Assembly (NCBI RefSeq): GCF_000744095.1
Contig: NZ_JQLI01000004.1
Span: 1-64,000, forward strand
Reading direction: 5' to 3'
DNA from: Cupriavidus necator A5-1
GTDB taxonomy: Bacteria; Pseudomonadota; Gammaproteobacteria; Burkholderiales; Burkholderiaceae
Length of the DNA stretch: 64,000 bases
Shown: positions 34,870 through 44,342 of the stretch, one piece after another
Layout of the letters: each line of letters begins with the position of its first letter
How positions within the stretch are numbered: position 1 is the first letter of the stretch
Position numbers and translations under genes: made by a program
Notes under the pieces: generated by a model
The model's database searches: none
Seen by the model: the letters and a program-made list of their open reading frames with translations, nothing else
What the model was told of the DNA's origin: nothing

Positions 34870-35643
34870 CTAGACCGCCATTGGTCTAGGAGGCGTTGCT
34901 GGCCATCCCCCAGCAAAATCAATGATCGCCCCTGTCAAAAACTTCGCATTGGTTGTCGCCAGAAAGGAGATCACCTCCCCAATCTCTTGCGGTCGCCCCA
35001 TTCGCTGCGCGGGCACTTGCTGTGCGATGTATTCTCTGCCGCGCGCGTGTTCCACAAAAATGGAGCGTGGATAATATGCTTCGCTATAGAGAAAGTTTGG
35101 AGCAATCGCGTTGATCGCTATTCCCTCTGCGGCGAATTCCAACGCCACGGATCTCACCATTGCGTTTGCGGCTGCCCTCGCGGCGTCGGCGACTGTGGCA
35201 CCTCCGATCGGCGCGCGGGTGCGACAGGAAGTAATGAAGATCACGTTGCCCCCGCCCTGCTTCCTCAGCCTTGGCGCGGCGGACTGAATCAGTGAGAACG
35301 GCTCTACGACAAGCGCCTCGATAGTGTCCCGAAAGAATCCGAGGGATACGGACACCGCCGGCATTTGAGGCGCAGGGAAGTGATCGTTGCTTACGATCGC
35401 GTCGACCCGGCCTGTCACCTCCCAGGCCGCCTCAATTAGCGCCGGCGGGTTGGATTCCGTGATTTTCACCACCTCGGGGTGCTCGTTCAGAAGTGTCGAC
35501 CACGCACTCGGGTCGTCAGCCCGATGTTCCTGCACCAGTACCTTGAAGCCGGCGCCAAGCAGGGCGTGCACTGCCGGAAGTCCGGCATAGCCCAGTCCGT
35601 TTGTAATCAGCGCAGTACGCCTGATGGCTTTCCCTGTTCCCAT
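34870..35643 (-). CDS. SDR-fold protein resembling halohydrin dehalogenases
   Basis: 257 aa from ATG 35643 (GAGGAG upstream). The cofactor loop reads TNGLGYAGLPAVHALLGAGF instead of TGxxxGIG, and the active-site region FITSCRTRAPIGGATVADAA, then RAAANAM has Ser, then Arg 17 residues on, as in the Ser-Tyr-Arg triad of halohydrin dehalogenases; the Tyr position (13 residues after Ser) is Ala. The C-terminus KFLTGAIIDFAGGWPA is typical of SDRs. The enzyme may be inactive or use another residue. Site 8 lies about 230 bp upstream, same orientation. Confidence 0.7.
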   Translation of the reverse strand: MGTGKAIRRTALITNGLGYAGLPAVHALLGAGFKVLVQEHRADDPSAWSTLLNEHPEVVKITESNPPALIEAAWEVTGRVDAIVSNDHFPAPQMPAVSVSLGFFRDTIEALVVEPFSLIQSAAPRLRKQGGGNVIFITSCRTRAPIGGATVADAARAAANAMVRSVALEFAAEGIAINAIAPNFLYSEAYYPRSIFVEHARGREYIAQQVPAQRMGRPQEIGEVISFLATTNAKFLTGAIIDFAGGWPATPPRPMAV

Positions 35644-35872
35644 GTGCTCTCCTCACGTTGCTTCGCCATTGCGCCCGTCTCTCTGGAGCAAAGACAGCAA
35701 TCTCGACTGTGCGGTCCCGGCGCAAAGCACTTGCGCGGACCTATCATTGAGCTTGCGCCGCTTTCTGCAAGCAACTACTCGACCGCGCCGCGGCCCGCAC
35801 AATGGGCCGGCAGCATTCAATGTGATCTTTGGAAGCCTAGTCCGACTAACGGCAGCTTGGAAGGCGCTTCCG

Positions 35873-35899
35873 GGACTAACAGTTATTCCCACTGGGCAT
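35873..35899 (-). promoter_or_regulatory. 27-bp LysR-type element, site 8
   Basis: Minus strand: ATGCC (35899-35895), CAGTG, GGAAT (35889-35885), AACTGTT, AGTCC (35877-35873). It faces the SDR-like gene at 35643. Confidence 0.72.
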
Positions 35900-36207
35900 A
35901 TGGACATCCCAGGAATCGAGAGACACGCTTTGCTGGCGGCAAAGCTCAGCGAGCAAGTCAGCAAAGCGACGCATGGTCGCTTTGCTAGCCTTTCACTGTC
36001 GTTGGCATTACTCTCTTAGCGTAGACCTGTGCCTGGTCAGGATCTGTCGTCTTTCGCTTCCCGAACACGCCCCGTCCGCTCAACTTCGCTCCGCTTCCCG
36101 AACCAGGTTAAAGCGATCCAGTCGCCAACGCTGCGGCTCGACGAGCGTGCGGCTGATCAGGCGAATGATGCGCATCGCGAGAATCGTGTGGGCCGCCAGG
36201 TAAGCAT

Positions 36208-36234
36208 ATTCCCGCAAGGCATGGCTGTTATGCG
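36208..36234 (+). promoter_or_regulatory. 27-bp LysR-type element, site 9
   Basis: ATTCC (36208-36212), CGCAA, GGCAT (36218-36222), GGCTGTT, ATGCG (36230-36234). It lies 101 bp before the peroxiredoxin-like gene, same orientation. Confidence 0.72.
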
Positions 36235-36335
36235 TCCCGGGCGCCTACCCAGTTCGATCACGATATCCGACTATTGTCCTCAAGACGGACCCCGTTATCG
36301 CCCTTCCGGGCGACAGGCCACAGAAGGACTCCATC

Positions 36336-37007
36336 ATGTCGCTGCAAGACAAGCTCGATGCATTCAGGGCCGACTTCAAGGCCGGAAAGCCGCCCTTCAG
36401 GGTCCCTCCTGAGGTGCACCCGATTATGGAACGCGCTACGGCGGAGCTAATCGCCAGTGGTCAAGCGGCGCGTGCCGTCAAAGCAGGCGATCAGGCCCCC
36501 GAATTTAGACTGCTCGATCAGGACGGCAACACCATGTCGTCGGCCGACCTGCTAGCCCGCGGCCCGCTCGTTGTGACTTTCTACCGGGGCGTATGGTGCC
36601 CGCACGGCAACATTGAGCTCCAGGCTTTGAATGAGGCCCTACCGCGCTTGAAGGACCTGGGCGCAAACATCGTCGCCATCTCGCCTCAGACCGCCGTCAA
36701 CAGCCGTGAATCCGTGCGGATCAATCAGCTTGGATTTCCCGTACTTACCGACGCAAAAAGCGAGGTCGCGGCGGCATTTGGCCTGCGTTTCAACCTGCCT
36801 GACTACCTGATCGAACTGTATAAAACGCTCAGGAACGATCTCCCGGCATTTAACGCCGACCCTAGCTGGACCCTGCCTATGCCGGCCCGCTACGTCATAG
36901 CCCAGAGCGGGGTGGTGGTCTATTCAGAGGTCAATCCCGACTACACCCAGCGTCCCGATCCTGCCGAGATCTATCCCGTCCTGGAGAAGGCTGCACGGCA
37001 CGGGTAG
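36336..37007 (+). CDS. Peroxiredoxin-like (AhpC/TSA family) protein
   Basis: 223 aa. Thioredoxin-fold core APEFRLLDQDGNTM, VVTFYRGVWCPHGNIELQAL and FPVLTDAKSEVAAAFGLRF; the N-terminal 60 residues are the helical extension of this subgroup. Relatives usually have WCPYCN; here the second Cys is Gly (WCPHGN), leaving only one active-site Cys. First gene of a run with the glutathione transferase (77 bp on) and an SDR (67 bp on), probably an operon under site 9. Confidence 0.82.
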   Translation: MSLQDKLDAFRADFKAGKPPFRVPPEVHPIMERATAELIASGQAARAVKAGDQAPEFRLLDQDGNTMSSADLLARGPLVVTFYRGVWCPHGNIELQALNEALPRLKDLGANIVAISPQTAVNSRESVRINQLGFPVLTDAKSEVAAAFGLRFNLPDYLIELYKTLRNDLPAFNADPSWTLPMPARYVIAQSGVVVYSEVNPDYTQRPDPAEIYPVLEKAARHG

Positions 37008-37084
37008 TGCTGTACCAAGCCCGATCGCAGTATCCGCCGGTGCGGCTCTAGGCTTCACCGCGACTCCCCCAGCAAGGAGCAACT

Positions 37085-37711
37085 ATGTACACCGTCTACG
37101 CATTCTCCACGCCCAACAGCGTCAAGGTACCAATCGCCCTCGAGGAACTCGGCGTTCCATATCAACTTAACCCCGTGAATTTGCGCGCCGGAGAGCAGAA
37201 AAGCGAAGAATTCCTAGACCTCAATCCGAACGGCAAGGTGCCTGTGCTTGTCGATACCGACCGCACACTCGTCTTAAGCGAATCCGCGGCCATTTTGGTC
37301 CACCTGGCTGAGAAGCACGGCAAGCTACTCCCCCGGGATGCACTCGGACGGGCTAGGGCCTTTGAGCAGCTCTTCGCCCACGCGTCCGGCTTAAGCCCGG
37401 CGTTCGGTCAGGCCGGCTACTTTCAGAAGCTCGCTCCCGAACCCGTTCCGCACGCTGTACATCGATTCGTTACGGAAGCCAAGCGCCAGCTAACCCTTCT
37501 CGACGGCGTTCTTGAGGTGCGCGAGTTCGTCGCAGGCGACGAATTCTCGATCGCCGACATCGCGCACTTCGGCTGGGTCTGGCGCCGAGGGTTTCCTGAT
37601 CTGTCGCTTGACGACGCGCCTAACGTGAAGCGCTGGTACGAAGCTGTGCACCATCGGCCTGCCGTTGGCACGGCAATCGGTAAGGTTGAGGCGCTCGTCC
37701 CCGCAGCCTAA
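37085..37711 (+). CDS. Glutathione S-transferase family protein
   Basis: 208 aa with GST_N (YTVYAFSTPNSVKVPIALEE, then NPNGKVPVLVDTD and LSESAAILVHLAEKHGKLLP, the glutathione-binding ES pair) and an all-helical GST_C domain (FVAGDEFSIADIAHFGWVWR). The STPNSVK start is like the YfcG/YghU group, where Asn or Thr contacts the thiol. Same operon as the peroxiredoxin-like gene. ATG 37085 has AAGGAG upstream. Confidence 0.88.
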   Translation: MYTVYAFSTPNSVKVPIALEELGVPYQLNPVNLRAGEQKSEEFLDLNPNGKVPVLVDTDRTLVLSESAAILVHLAEKHGKLLPRDALGRARAFEQLFAHASGLSPAFGQAGYFQKLAPEPVPHAVHRFVTEAKRQLTLLDGVLEVREFVAGDEFSIADIAHFGWVWRRGFPDLSLDDAPNVKRWYEAVHHRPAVGTAIGKVEALVPAA

Positions 37712-37778
37712 TTTTCTTGGCACACCCTACCCTACAGCCAAGTTTTCAAATCACCTTACAATCCATAAGGAGTTCCCC

Positions 37779-38528
37779 ATGAACAGATTGCTGAACAAGA
37801 CTGCCGTCATTACCGGCGGAAACAGCGGCATTGGCTTGGCCACGGCGAAGCGCTTTGTCGAGGAAGGCGCCCACGTTTTCATCGTTGGCCGGCGACAGGA
37901 AGAGCTCGACCGCGCGGCTAAGGACATTGGTCGCAATGTCACCGCCATCAAGGCGGACGTTACCAAGGCCGAAGACCTTGATCGGCTCTTCGCATCGGTC
38001 CGCGACACGCGCGGCAGTATCGATATCCTTTTTGCAAATTCCGGGTCGATCGAACACCGGACCCTTGAAGAGATCACACCAGACCACTACGACAGGACCT
38101 TCGATGTCAACGTTCGGGGGGTGATCTTCACCGTCCAGAAGGCCCTTCCTTTGCTGAAGGATGGCGCCAGCGTCATTCTCACGAGTTCCGTTGCAGGCGT
38201 GATGGGCATCCCCGCGCACGATACCTACAGCGCGGCGAAAGCGGCCGTCCGATCGTTGGCGAGGACGTGGACGATCGAGCTGAAGGGGCGGGGGATCCGG
38301 GTAAACGCAATCAGCCCCGGCGCAATCGACACGCCTATCATCGAAAGCCAGGTATCAACGCCTGCGGAAGCCGATGATCTTCGAGCGAAGTTCGCCGCTG
38401 CAACCCCGCTCGGCCGCGTCGGTCGGCCGGAGGAGCTGGCAGCCGCCGCTCTTTTCCTCGCGTCCGACGATAGTAGCTACGTTGCCGGAATCGAGCTTTT
38501 CGTAGACGGCGGCCTGGCGCAAGTCTAA
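37779..38528 (+). CDS. Short-chain dehydrogenase/reductase
   Basis: About 249 aa from ATG 37779 (AGGAGTTCCCC before it). TGGNSGIGLATAKRFVEEG, VGRRQEELD (NADP preference), ILFANSGSIEH, VILTSSVAGVMGIP, Tyr-Lys in YSAAKAAVRSLA, and the end YVAGIELFVDGGLAQV. A normal SDR; third gene of the peroxiredoxin/GST run. Its 3' end overlaps the run-on tail of a decayed LysR gene on the other strand. Confidence 0.9.
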   Translation: MNRLLNKTAVITGGNSGIGLATAKRFVEEGAHVFIVGRRQEELDRAAKDIGRNVTAIKADVTKAEDLDRLFASVRDTRGSIDILFANSGSIEHRTLEEITPDHYDRTFDVNVRGVIFTVQKALPLLKDGASVILTSSVAGVMGIPAHDTYSAAKAAVRSLARTWTIELKGRGIRVNAISPGAIDTPIIESQVSTPAEADDLRAKFAAATPLGRVGRPEELAAAALFLASDDSSYVAGIELFVDGGLAQV

Positions 38529-39418
38529 CCACGGTAACTCCCCGGCGCCGCTAGAACACGGCGGCGCCGGTCGCTGTCGGATATTCGGGAATCCGATCGT
38601 GCAAACCAGTCGGTATTTCTGCGGGCCAGCCGCAAGCCGGTCCAAGCGCGAAATCACATGCTGGACAAGAGTCTCACTCATTTTAGACAGGGGTCGCTGA
38701 GCGGGATAGACGGCGTGAATGGACCTTCCTGGCGTGTGAAAATCCTCGAGCACTCGAACCAAAGTGCCGTCGTCGAGGTGCACCTTAACCGCGTAGTCGT
38801 GCAGATAGATGACTCCCGCGCCGGCCACGGCGGCATCCCCGAGCGCGTCGCAATGATCCAGCACCTGCCGAGCAGTCTTCCCAACTTTGAACGACCAAGA
38901 ATCCTTCCCAGGTGAAAATTGCCAGTCATGGGGCCGCCCGGAAGCCGGAGAAACATAAGCAACGCAATCGTGCTCTACTAAATCGTCCGGGAATCTCGGG
39001 GCGCCTCGCTGACGAAGGTACTCCGGACTGGCGCAAGCAACCCATCTGGTGGTTCCTAGGCGGAATTTTCCCAACCGGTGCGGGACCAACTCGCCGATGC
39101 GAACTGCAAAGTCAAGCCCCATATCCTCAAGACCAGCCAAGGCGTCCGACAGGAACATCTCAATCCTGACGTCATAACAACGGCGCTGGAACTCTAGCAC
39201 CGGGGAGTCAATATTGCCCTCCCCAAACCAACGGGCGCGCCAATCCTTAGCTTCCCGTTCGAACCACCAGCAGACGCCTGCAGCTCAGCTTGAGCATCTC
39301 TGAGTTCAGCAAGAATTCCTAGGCAGCGTCCGAAGAACACCGCCCCTTCCGACGTCAAGCTACCTTTGTCGGATTCCTCCAGGACGCACTGGGCTTCCTT
39401 AACCCAACGTGTGATCAT
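38355..39418 (-). pseudogene. Decayed LysR-type regulator without its DNA-binding domain
   Basis: A first frame (39418-39194) encodes only the linker SLTSEGAVFFGRCLGILAEL, then GKLRIGAPVGLGRAIL; after a shift near 39200 the effector domain continues (MFLSDALAGLEDMGLDFAVR, then YLHDYAVKVHLDDGTLVRVL) to about 38580. The helix-turn-helix is absent, and the natural stop is lost, so the frame runs on over the SDR gene. Divergent partner unknown. Confidence 0.75.
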
Positions 39419-39454
39419 CCCTACGATATCGCATACTGAGTCGCCTACCTGGCA

Positions 39455-39481
39455 AAAAAGAGCCCGCCGATAGGCGGGCTC
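39455..39481 (-). terminator. Terminator of the TrxR-like gene
   Basis: GAGCCCGCC (39460-39468) and GGCGGGCTC (39473-39481) make a 9-bp stem with a 4-nt loop; the minus strand continues with T6. It is downstream of the 39605 stop. Confidence 0.8.
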
Positions 39482-39604
39482 AACCAGTGATGAAAGAACC
39501 CGCTACTGCGAGCCACTCGGGATGCTAGGCCAAGCGGCGCCTTTTTGCCATCCATACATAAGTATCCCTTCCACCAAACGCAGATGCCGGTTTCGCCCAA
39601 CCGA

Positions 39605-41266
39605 CTATGCAAAATACAGGTGGAGCGCCTGCACTCCGGCGGCACCTTCTCCAACCGCTGCTGCTACCCGCTTGACCGAACCGCTTCGGACATCACCGAC
39701 CGCAAACACTCCTGGTAAGCTGGTCTCCATTGGCAGAGGTGGGCGCTCAAGTTTCCAGCGCGACTCCGGCACTTGCGCTCCAGTGAGGACAAAAGACTTT
39801 TCATCAAGGGCGACGCAGTCACCAAGCCAGCCAGTACAAGGTTCGGCGCCAAGGAACAGAAAGACGTGAGCAACGTCGAAGGTGCGCCCCTCACCCCGAG
39901 CACTCCGACAGTGAACTGCTTCTAGCCGTCCTTGACCAATTAGGGCATCGATCTCCGTTTCCACGTGAAGCGTGATGCGGGGTGACGCGTTGATACGCTG
40001 GATGAGGTAGTGCGACATGCTTGCCGCCAGCCCTTTCGACCGAACCAAAATATGCACGTGCCGCGCGTGTCCCGAGAGAAACACAGCTGCTTGGCCTGCA
40101 GAGTTTCCCCCGCCGACCACGATGACCTCCTCACCTGCACAGTAGGTCGCCTCCGTGAACGACGCGTTGTAATACACGCCCCTTCCTTCATAGCCCGCAA
40201 GGTTGGCCAGGTCCGGCTTCCTGTACCGGGCCCCAGTTGCGATTACAACGGCGCGTGCGTTCACGCATTCGCCGTTGTCCATTTCGAGGAGGAAGTCCTT
40301 GCCTGCGGTTCGCAATGCGGCAACGGCGACCGGCACTGCAACTTCCACGCCGAATTTTCGTGATTGCGCCAGCCCCCTGCCCGCCAACGCCCTGCCTGAT
40401 ATTCCCGTTGGAAAACCAAAGTAGTTCTCGATCTTCGAACTCGTTCCCGCTTGCCCGCCTGGGGCCGTTGAGTCGAACACGACAGCATGAAGACCTTCGG
40501 ATGCGCCGTAGACAGCGGCCGCCAAACCTGCGGGGCCAGCACCAACCACAGCCAGATCGAAGCGCCTGCCGTGCAATGGCTCGGGACTCAGTCCAATCGC
40601 GTCGGCAAGCTCTCGGTTCGACGGCCGACACAGCACATCCGTATCTGGCGTGATGACCGCGGGCAGATCGTCCGTGGTGATTCGGAAGCGCGCCATTAGC
40701 GCCTGCGCCTCGACGTGTTGGTCGACGTCCAGATACAAGGCAGGATAGCTGTTCCTCGACAGGAACTCCCTGAGGCGCAATGCTCCCGCGGTCTGTTTGG
40801 AGGCGACGACTACGACGCCACCGGACGTTTCGTCTTCCATAAACGAAACCCGTCGAAGAATGAACGAACGGATGATGATCTCGCTCAGATCTGCCTCGGC
40901 GATCACAAGCGTGCGCATACCTTCTGGCTCTATCACGAGCAACTCGGCGTCCGTCTCCACACAGACCGTCGCAACCGCCGCGCGTCCCACGAGCGAACCG
41001 ATATCGCCCGTGAACATACCGGGGCCCCGAGTGCCCAAACTATGGGAATCGACAGCGTTACCACGCTCGACCGCAAGAGATCCGCTTAGTACGACATACG
41101 TGGGAATGTTTCTGTCACCCTGACGGAATAGAACGTGTCCCGCAGGAAAACTGCGTGCCGACCCGTACCGGCCCATCCTTGCAATCTGTTCTGAGGTCAG
41201 GACCGGAAACCTTTGGTTCCATCTGTCGTCTTGCGGCGGCCGGATATTGCGGTCTGTGGCATCCAT
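39605..41266 (-). CDS. cNMP-binding domain fused to thioredoxin-reductase-like flavoprotein
   Basis: About 553 aa from ATG 41266 (GGAG 7 nt upstream). Residues 20-140 are a cyclic-nucleotide-binding-like domain (FPAGHVLFRQGDRNIPTYVV, then GPGMFTGDIGSLVGRAAV); residues 150-225 a thioredoxin-like segment; from about 235 the FAD and NAD domains (LAVVGAGPAGLAAAVYGASE, VIVVGGGNSAGQAAVFLSG, VFAVGDVRSGSVKRVAAAVG). The CxxC of true thioredoxin reductases is replaced (VYYNASFTEATYC), as usual for this fused subgroup. Electron acceptor unknown. Site 10 lies upstream. Confidence 0.85.
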   Translation of the reverse strand: MDATDRNIRPPQDDRWNQRFPVLTSEQIARMGRYGSARSFPAGHVLFRQGDRNIPTYVVLSGSLAVERGNAVDSHSLGTRGPGMFTGDIGSLVGRAAVATVCVETDAELLVIEPEGMRTLVIAEADLSEIIIRSFILRRVSFMEDETSGGVVVVASKQTAGALRLREFLSRNSYPALYLDVDQHVEAQALMARFRITTDDLPAVITPDTDVLCRPSNRELADAIGLSPEPLHGRRFDLAVVGAGPAGLAAAVYGASEGLHAVVFDSTAPGGQAGTSSKIENYFGFPTGISGRALAGRGLAQSRKFGVEVAVPVAVAALRTAGKDFLLEMDNGECVNARAVVIATGARYRKPDLANLAGYEGRGVYYNASFTEATYCAGEEVIVVGGGNSAGQAAVFLSGHARHVHILVRSKGLAASMSHYLIQRINASPRITLHVETEIDALIGQGRLEAVHCRSARGEGRTFDVAHVFLFLGAEPCTGWLGDCVALDEKSFVLTGAQVPESRWKLERPPLPMETSLPGVFAVGDVRSGSVKRVAAAVGEGAAGVQALHLYFA

Positions 41267-41426
41267 GATGTCACTCCATGCTGGAAATCTCTTGGTGACC
41301 GCCTCGTTCCGCACATTTGCAATTCACGAGGAAGGCGGTGAATTTACTGTAGCAAGATCAAGGTAACCCAACCATCGAAAACTGGCGCGTCAATGTATCG
41401 GCTGCGCCACACACCAAAGGGTCGGT

Positions 41427-41453
41427 ATTCCCAAGTGGAATTACAGTTATTCG
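41427..41453 (+). promoter_or_regulatory. 27-bp LysR-type element, site 10
   Basis: ATTCC (41427-41431), CAAGT, GGAAT (41437-41441), TACAGTT, ATTCG (41449-41453). It is 161 bp from the TrxR-like start but points away from it, toward the decayed AraC gene. The only copy whose orientation disagrees with the nearest intact gene. Confidence 0.7.
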
Positions 41454-41542
41454 ACGACGTTATCTAGTCAGTCGGGGCCAGTTTGGGAGCACTCGGGGCG
41501 GCCCGCTCGCCGTCTTTGTTTCGGCGGTAACTGGTTAGGCGA

Positions 41543-42126
41543 CTATGGGATGTAACTGCCTTTACTCGTTCTTCCAATTGAGGGGGCGACCCAACGCCCC
41601 GCGCCAGTGCCCAGCCCGTATTCATACCGGCGCAGGTGGAGGAGAACTGTGACGGGCCGATAGCCAACCGCCTTAGCCACCGCCCTATCCATCATGGAAT
41701 GCCGCAATGTGTTCGCTGCAATGCTCATTCGAATCGCAAGCTGCAAATCGTCAGAAGCATGCTCGAAGCGTTCCTGGAATTGGCTCGTGAATGTCACGCA
41801 CGACACCTTGCGGCGCTTCCGAAAATTCGGAGCGGACCGTCGTGTCTCGGGCTCGTTACAGGTTGCCGAGACGGCGAGGTGAGGCCTCTGCATCCGACAA
41901 ATCCCTGGTGTCCAGCTGGCGTGTCGTCAGCATCGAGCCGCGTATCAGGCCAATGTCGATGGCACCCCAAGCACGGCGATGCCTGCGGGCTCGTTAGTGG
42001 AATCACCTCGGAGCCCTCGTGCGCTATGTGCGTCGACTCCCGCCAGTCGAGATCCCTCATAGACGGCCAGCCGTAGCACTCCCACAAGACATCGCGCCGA
42101 CCGACCACGGTCATGACATGGAGCAA
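41543..42126 (-). pseudogene. Decayed AraC-family regulator
   Basis: N-terminal part LHVMTVVGRRDVLWECYGWP (42123 downward) resembles the start of the AraC/cupin protein at 21381; the C-terminal helix-turn-helix region FQERFEHASDDLQLAIRMSI, then AANTLRHSMMDRAVAKAVGY is in another frame at 41780-41640. The middle is missing or scrambled. It was probably the divergent regulator of the AhpD-like gene that follows. Confidence 0.6.
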
Positions 42127-42801
42127 CGTGACCGATCAATCTTCCGAGGAGAACATCCAGACCAAAGCGATACTTTGAAGCACATTATTGATAATAAATG
42201 GACTCTACAAGCTCGCCACGCAAGCGTAGAGACTCCTAAACCGACCTCCACAGGAGTCAATGATGAGCCGCTTTCCGTACCCGCAGTCGATTCGGCAATT
42301 GGTGCCACCGCAGAAGTCTATGCCCAGGTCAAGAAATTGACCGGTGGTAGTGTCCCGAACCTGTTCGCTGCCGCAGGCCATGTCGCACCGGCGACACTGC
42401 AAGCAGTACTAAACGCCGAAGGCGCTCTCGCCTCTGGCAGCCTGAGCAAGCAAGACCTCGAGACGATCAAGCTGCTCGTAAGCGAGCATACCGGCTGCGA
42501 CTACTGCATTGCGGCGCACGTCATGCTGGGCAAAATGGTGGGCCTGTCCCCCGACACCGTCAGCCAGATCCACAAGGGCCGTCCGACAGGTGACGCCAAG
42601 CGCGATGCACTGATTCGGTTTGTGTCCGTCATCAACGAGACCAGCGGGACCATTGAAGAGAGCGAATTCGCTGCCATTCGCAGCGCCGGATACACCGATA
42701 CCCAACTCGCTGACATCTCGCTGACCATCGCCCTAACGGTGTTCACTAACACATTCAATCGAGTCAATGACACGGATTTGGACTTCCCCCCGGCAAACTA
42801 A
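42118..42801 (+). CDS. AhpD-like / carboxymuconolactone decarboxylase family protein
   Basis: The conserved part runs from about 42283 (VPAVDSAIGATAEVYAQVKK, then LTGGSVPNLFAAAG) through SEHTGCDYCIAAHVMLGKMV, with CxxC and His, to NDTDLDFPPAN. The start is doubtful: a good site CAGGAGTCA with ATG 42260 and 42263 is one frame off (it would give MSRFPYPQSIRQLV), so an indel just after the start codon is likely. ATG 42118 is in frame but has no clear ribosome binding site and adds an odd leader. Third AhpD-like gene of the window. Confidence 0.65.
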   Translation: MEQRDRSIFRGEHPDQSDTLKHIIDNKWTLQARHASVETPKPTSTGVNDEPLSVPAVDSAIGATAEVYAQVKKLTGGSVPNLFAAAGHVAPATLQAVLNAEGALASGSLSKQDLETIKLLVSEHTGCDYCIAAHVMLGKMVGLSPDTVSQIHKGRPTGDAKRDALIRFVSVINETSGTIEESEFAAIRSAGYTDTQLADISLTIALTVFTNTFNRVNDTDLDFPPAN

Positions 42802-42973
42802 CGCCACCGCCGGGGAGACAGGCACGCGACATCCGTTCTGCCCACCCCGGTTCCGCCCGCCTCTCCGCTGTCAACGCCACAACGGCGGAAGGCGCGGAAA
42901 GACACCCGGTCTCAATACTGTTCCTTCCCGTTCGAAAGAAGAAGGATCGCCACGTTGCGACTGACAAGCACGA

Positions 42974-43853
42974 ATGCATATGGACCGACTAGATGCCATG
43001 AAAGTACTGGCCACCGTGGTCGACGAGGGAGGGTTCTCTGCCGCGAGCCGCAAGCTCGGAATCCCGCTCGCCACGGTGAGCCGCCGGGTTTCTCGACTCG
43101 AACGCTACCTTAATGCGCGGCTGCTCGAACGCTCAACGCGTTCCTTGAGGCTGACTGAAGTGGGCGCTGCCTACTACGTGCAAGGAAATCCTTTCGGAAA
43201 CTGCCAAGGCCGAGACACTGGCCGCGGAGGGGCACGGCGTTCCGCGCGGTGATGTCGTTGTCACAGCCCCCTTGCTCTTTGGTCGGCTCCACGTGCTACC
43301 GGTGATCAAGGAATTCACGGCTTTTCCAGAAATTCATGTGCGACTGCTATTGTCGGACAAGATCCTAAGCTTGGTCGACGATCACATCGACGTTGCGGTA
43401 CGGATCGGCAAGCTACCCGACAGCAGCATGATAGCGACGGGCGTTGGCAGCGTTTTCAGGGTCGGGTGCGCGAGCCCAACCTATCTCCATGCCCGCGGCC
43501 GTCCACTGGTGCCGGGCGATCTCGCGACCCACGATTGCATCGACATGGATTCGCTACCTTCGGAACCCGCATGGACGTTCGCAGAAAATGGTGGCAGCAA
43601 ATCCCTCCGCGTTGCAATACGCCCGAGGTTTTCAGTCAATACAGCCGACGCAGCAGTTGAGGCCGCACTCGGTGGGATGGGTCTGGCACACGTCCTTTCG
43701 CACCAAGTTACATCTGCGGTGGTAAACCAAGAGTTGGAGCTTGTGCTGCGCGAATATGAGTCCCCGGCAATCCCCGTCAACGTCATGTATGCCTCACAGC
43801 CGAGCCTTCCCGCCAAGACGCGCGCTTTTTTTATTTCGCTGTGGCGCAGTTGA
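42974..43853 (+). pseudogene. LysR-type regulator with a frameshift
   Basis: ATG 42974 starts MDRLDAMKVLATVVDEGGFS with a full helix-turn-helix (FSAASRKLGIPLATVSRRVS). Near 43185 the frame is lost; in the next frame ILSETAKAETLAAEGHG and LLFGRLHVLPVIKEFTAFPE, then DDHIDVAVRIGKLPDSSMIA, complete the effector domain to 43853. One indel separates two intact halves, so the loss may be recent or a read error. Confidence 0.8.
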
Positions 43854-44342
43854 GCGAGAGGCTCCAACGTCAGACCTCGCGCTCGGAAATCGACCGAGTC
43901 CTCGAATCGGTAGCATGAGGTACCGGCGGGCAAGTCCACCGCGATGTTGCCCGGCGAGTTCGCTATTTCTATTCAGGGTATTTGCTGGCGAGCGAGCTCG
44001 CCGGTTGTGCCGACGGGTTGTCGCGCAGCCCCGTCGGCTAGCCATTGGAGCCGCGTGCCGAATCGCTGGCGGTAGTGGCGAAGGCTCTCGATCGGCCGCC
44101 AAAAAAGTCTAGACTTCCAACTGAACAACCTCACCCGTGCAGGGCCCCGACGGACCTGGCCCCGGGGCAACGGCAAAGCGGTTCGCCAACTGCCAGCCGC
44201 CCACTACGGAGGACCATTCATCCACTCCACTGATTCGCCTCCGCGGATCAGTTCGTACCTACGCCTCAGGGACCCGCGTTCCTGCCTGGCACGAAACGGT
44301 GAGCCGAGAAAGGCCAATCCGGACGACGAGATACTGAGAATC
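43854..44342. other. Intergenic region
   Basis: I see no gene or clear repeat in this GC-rich stretch. Confidence 0.4.

Noticed and set aside
43741..44112. Open frames between the broken LysR and the DUF2188 gene
   Set aside because: They lack start signals and have the Arg/Pro-rich composition of shadow frames.
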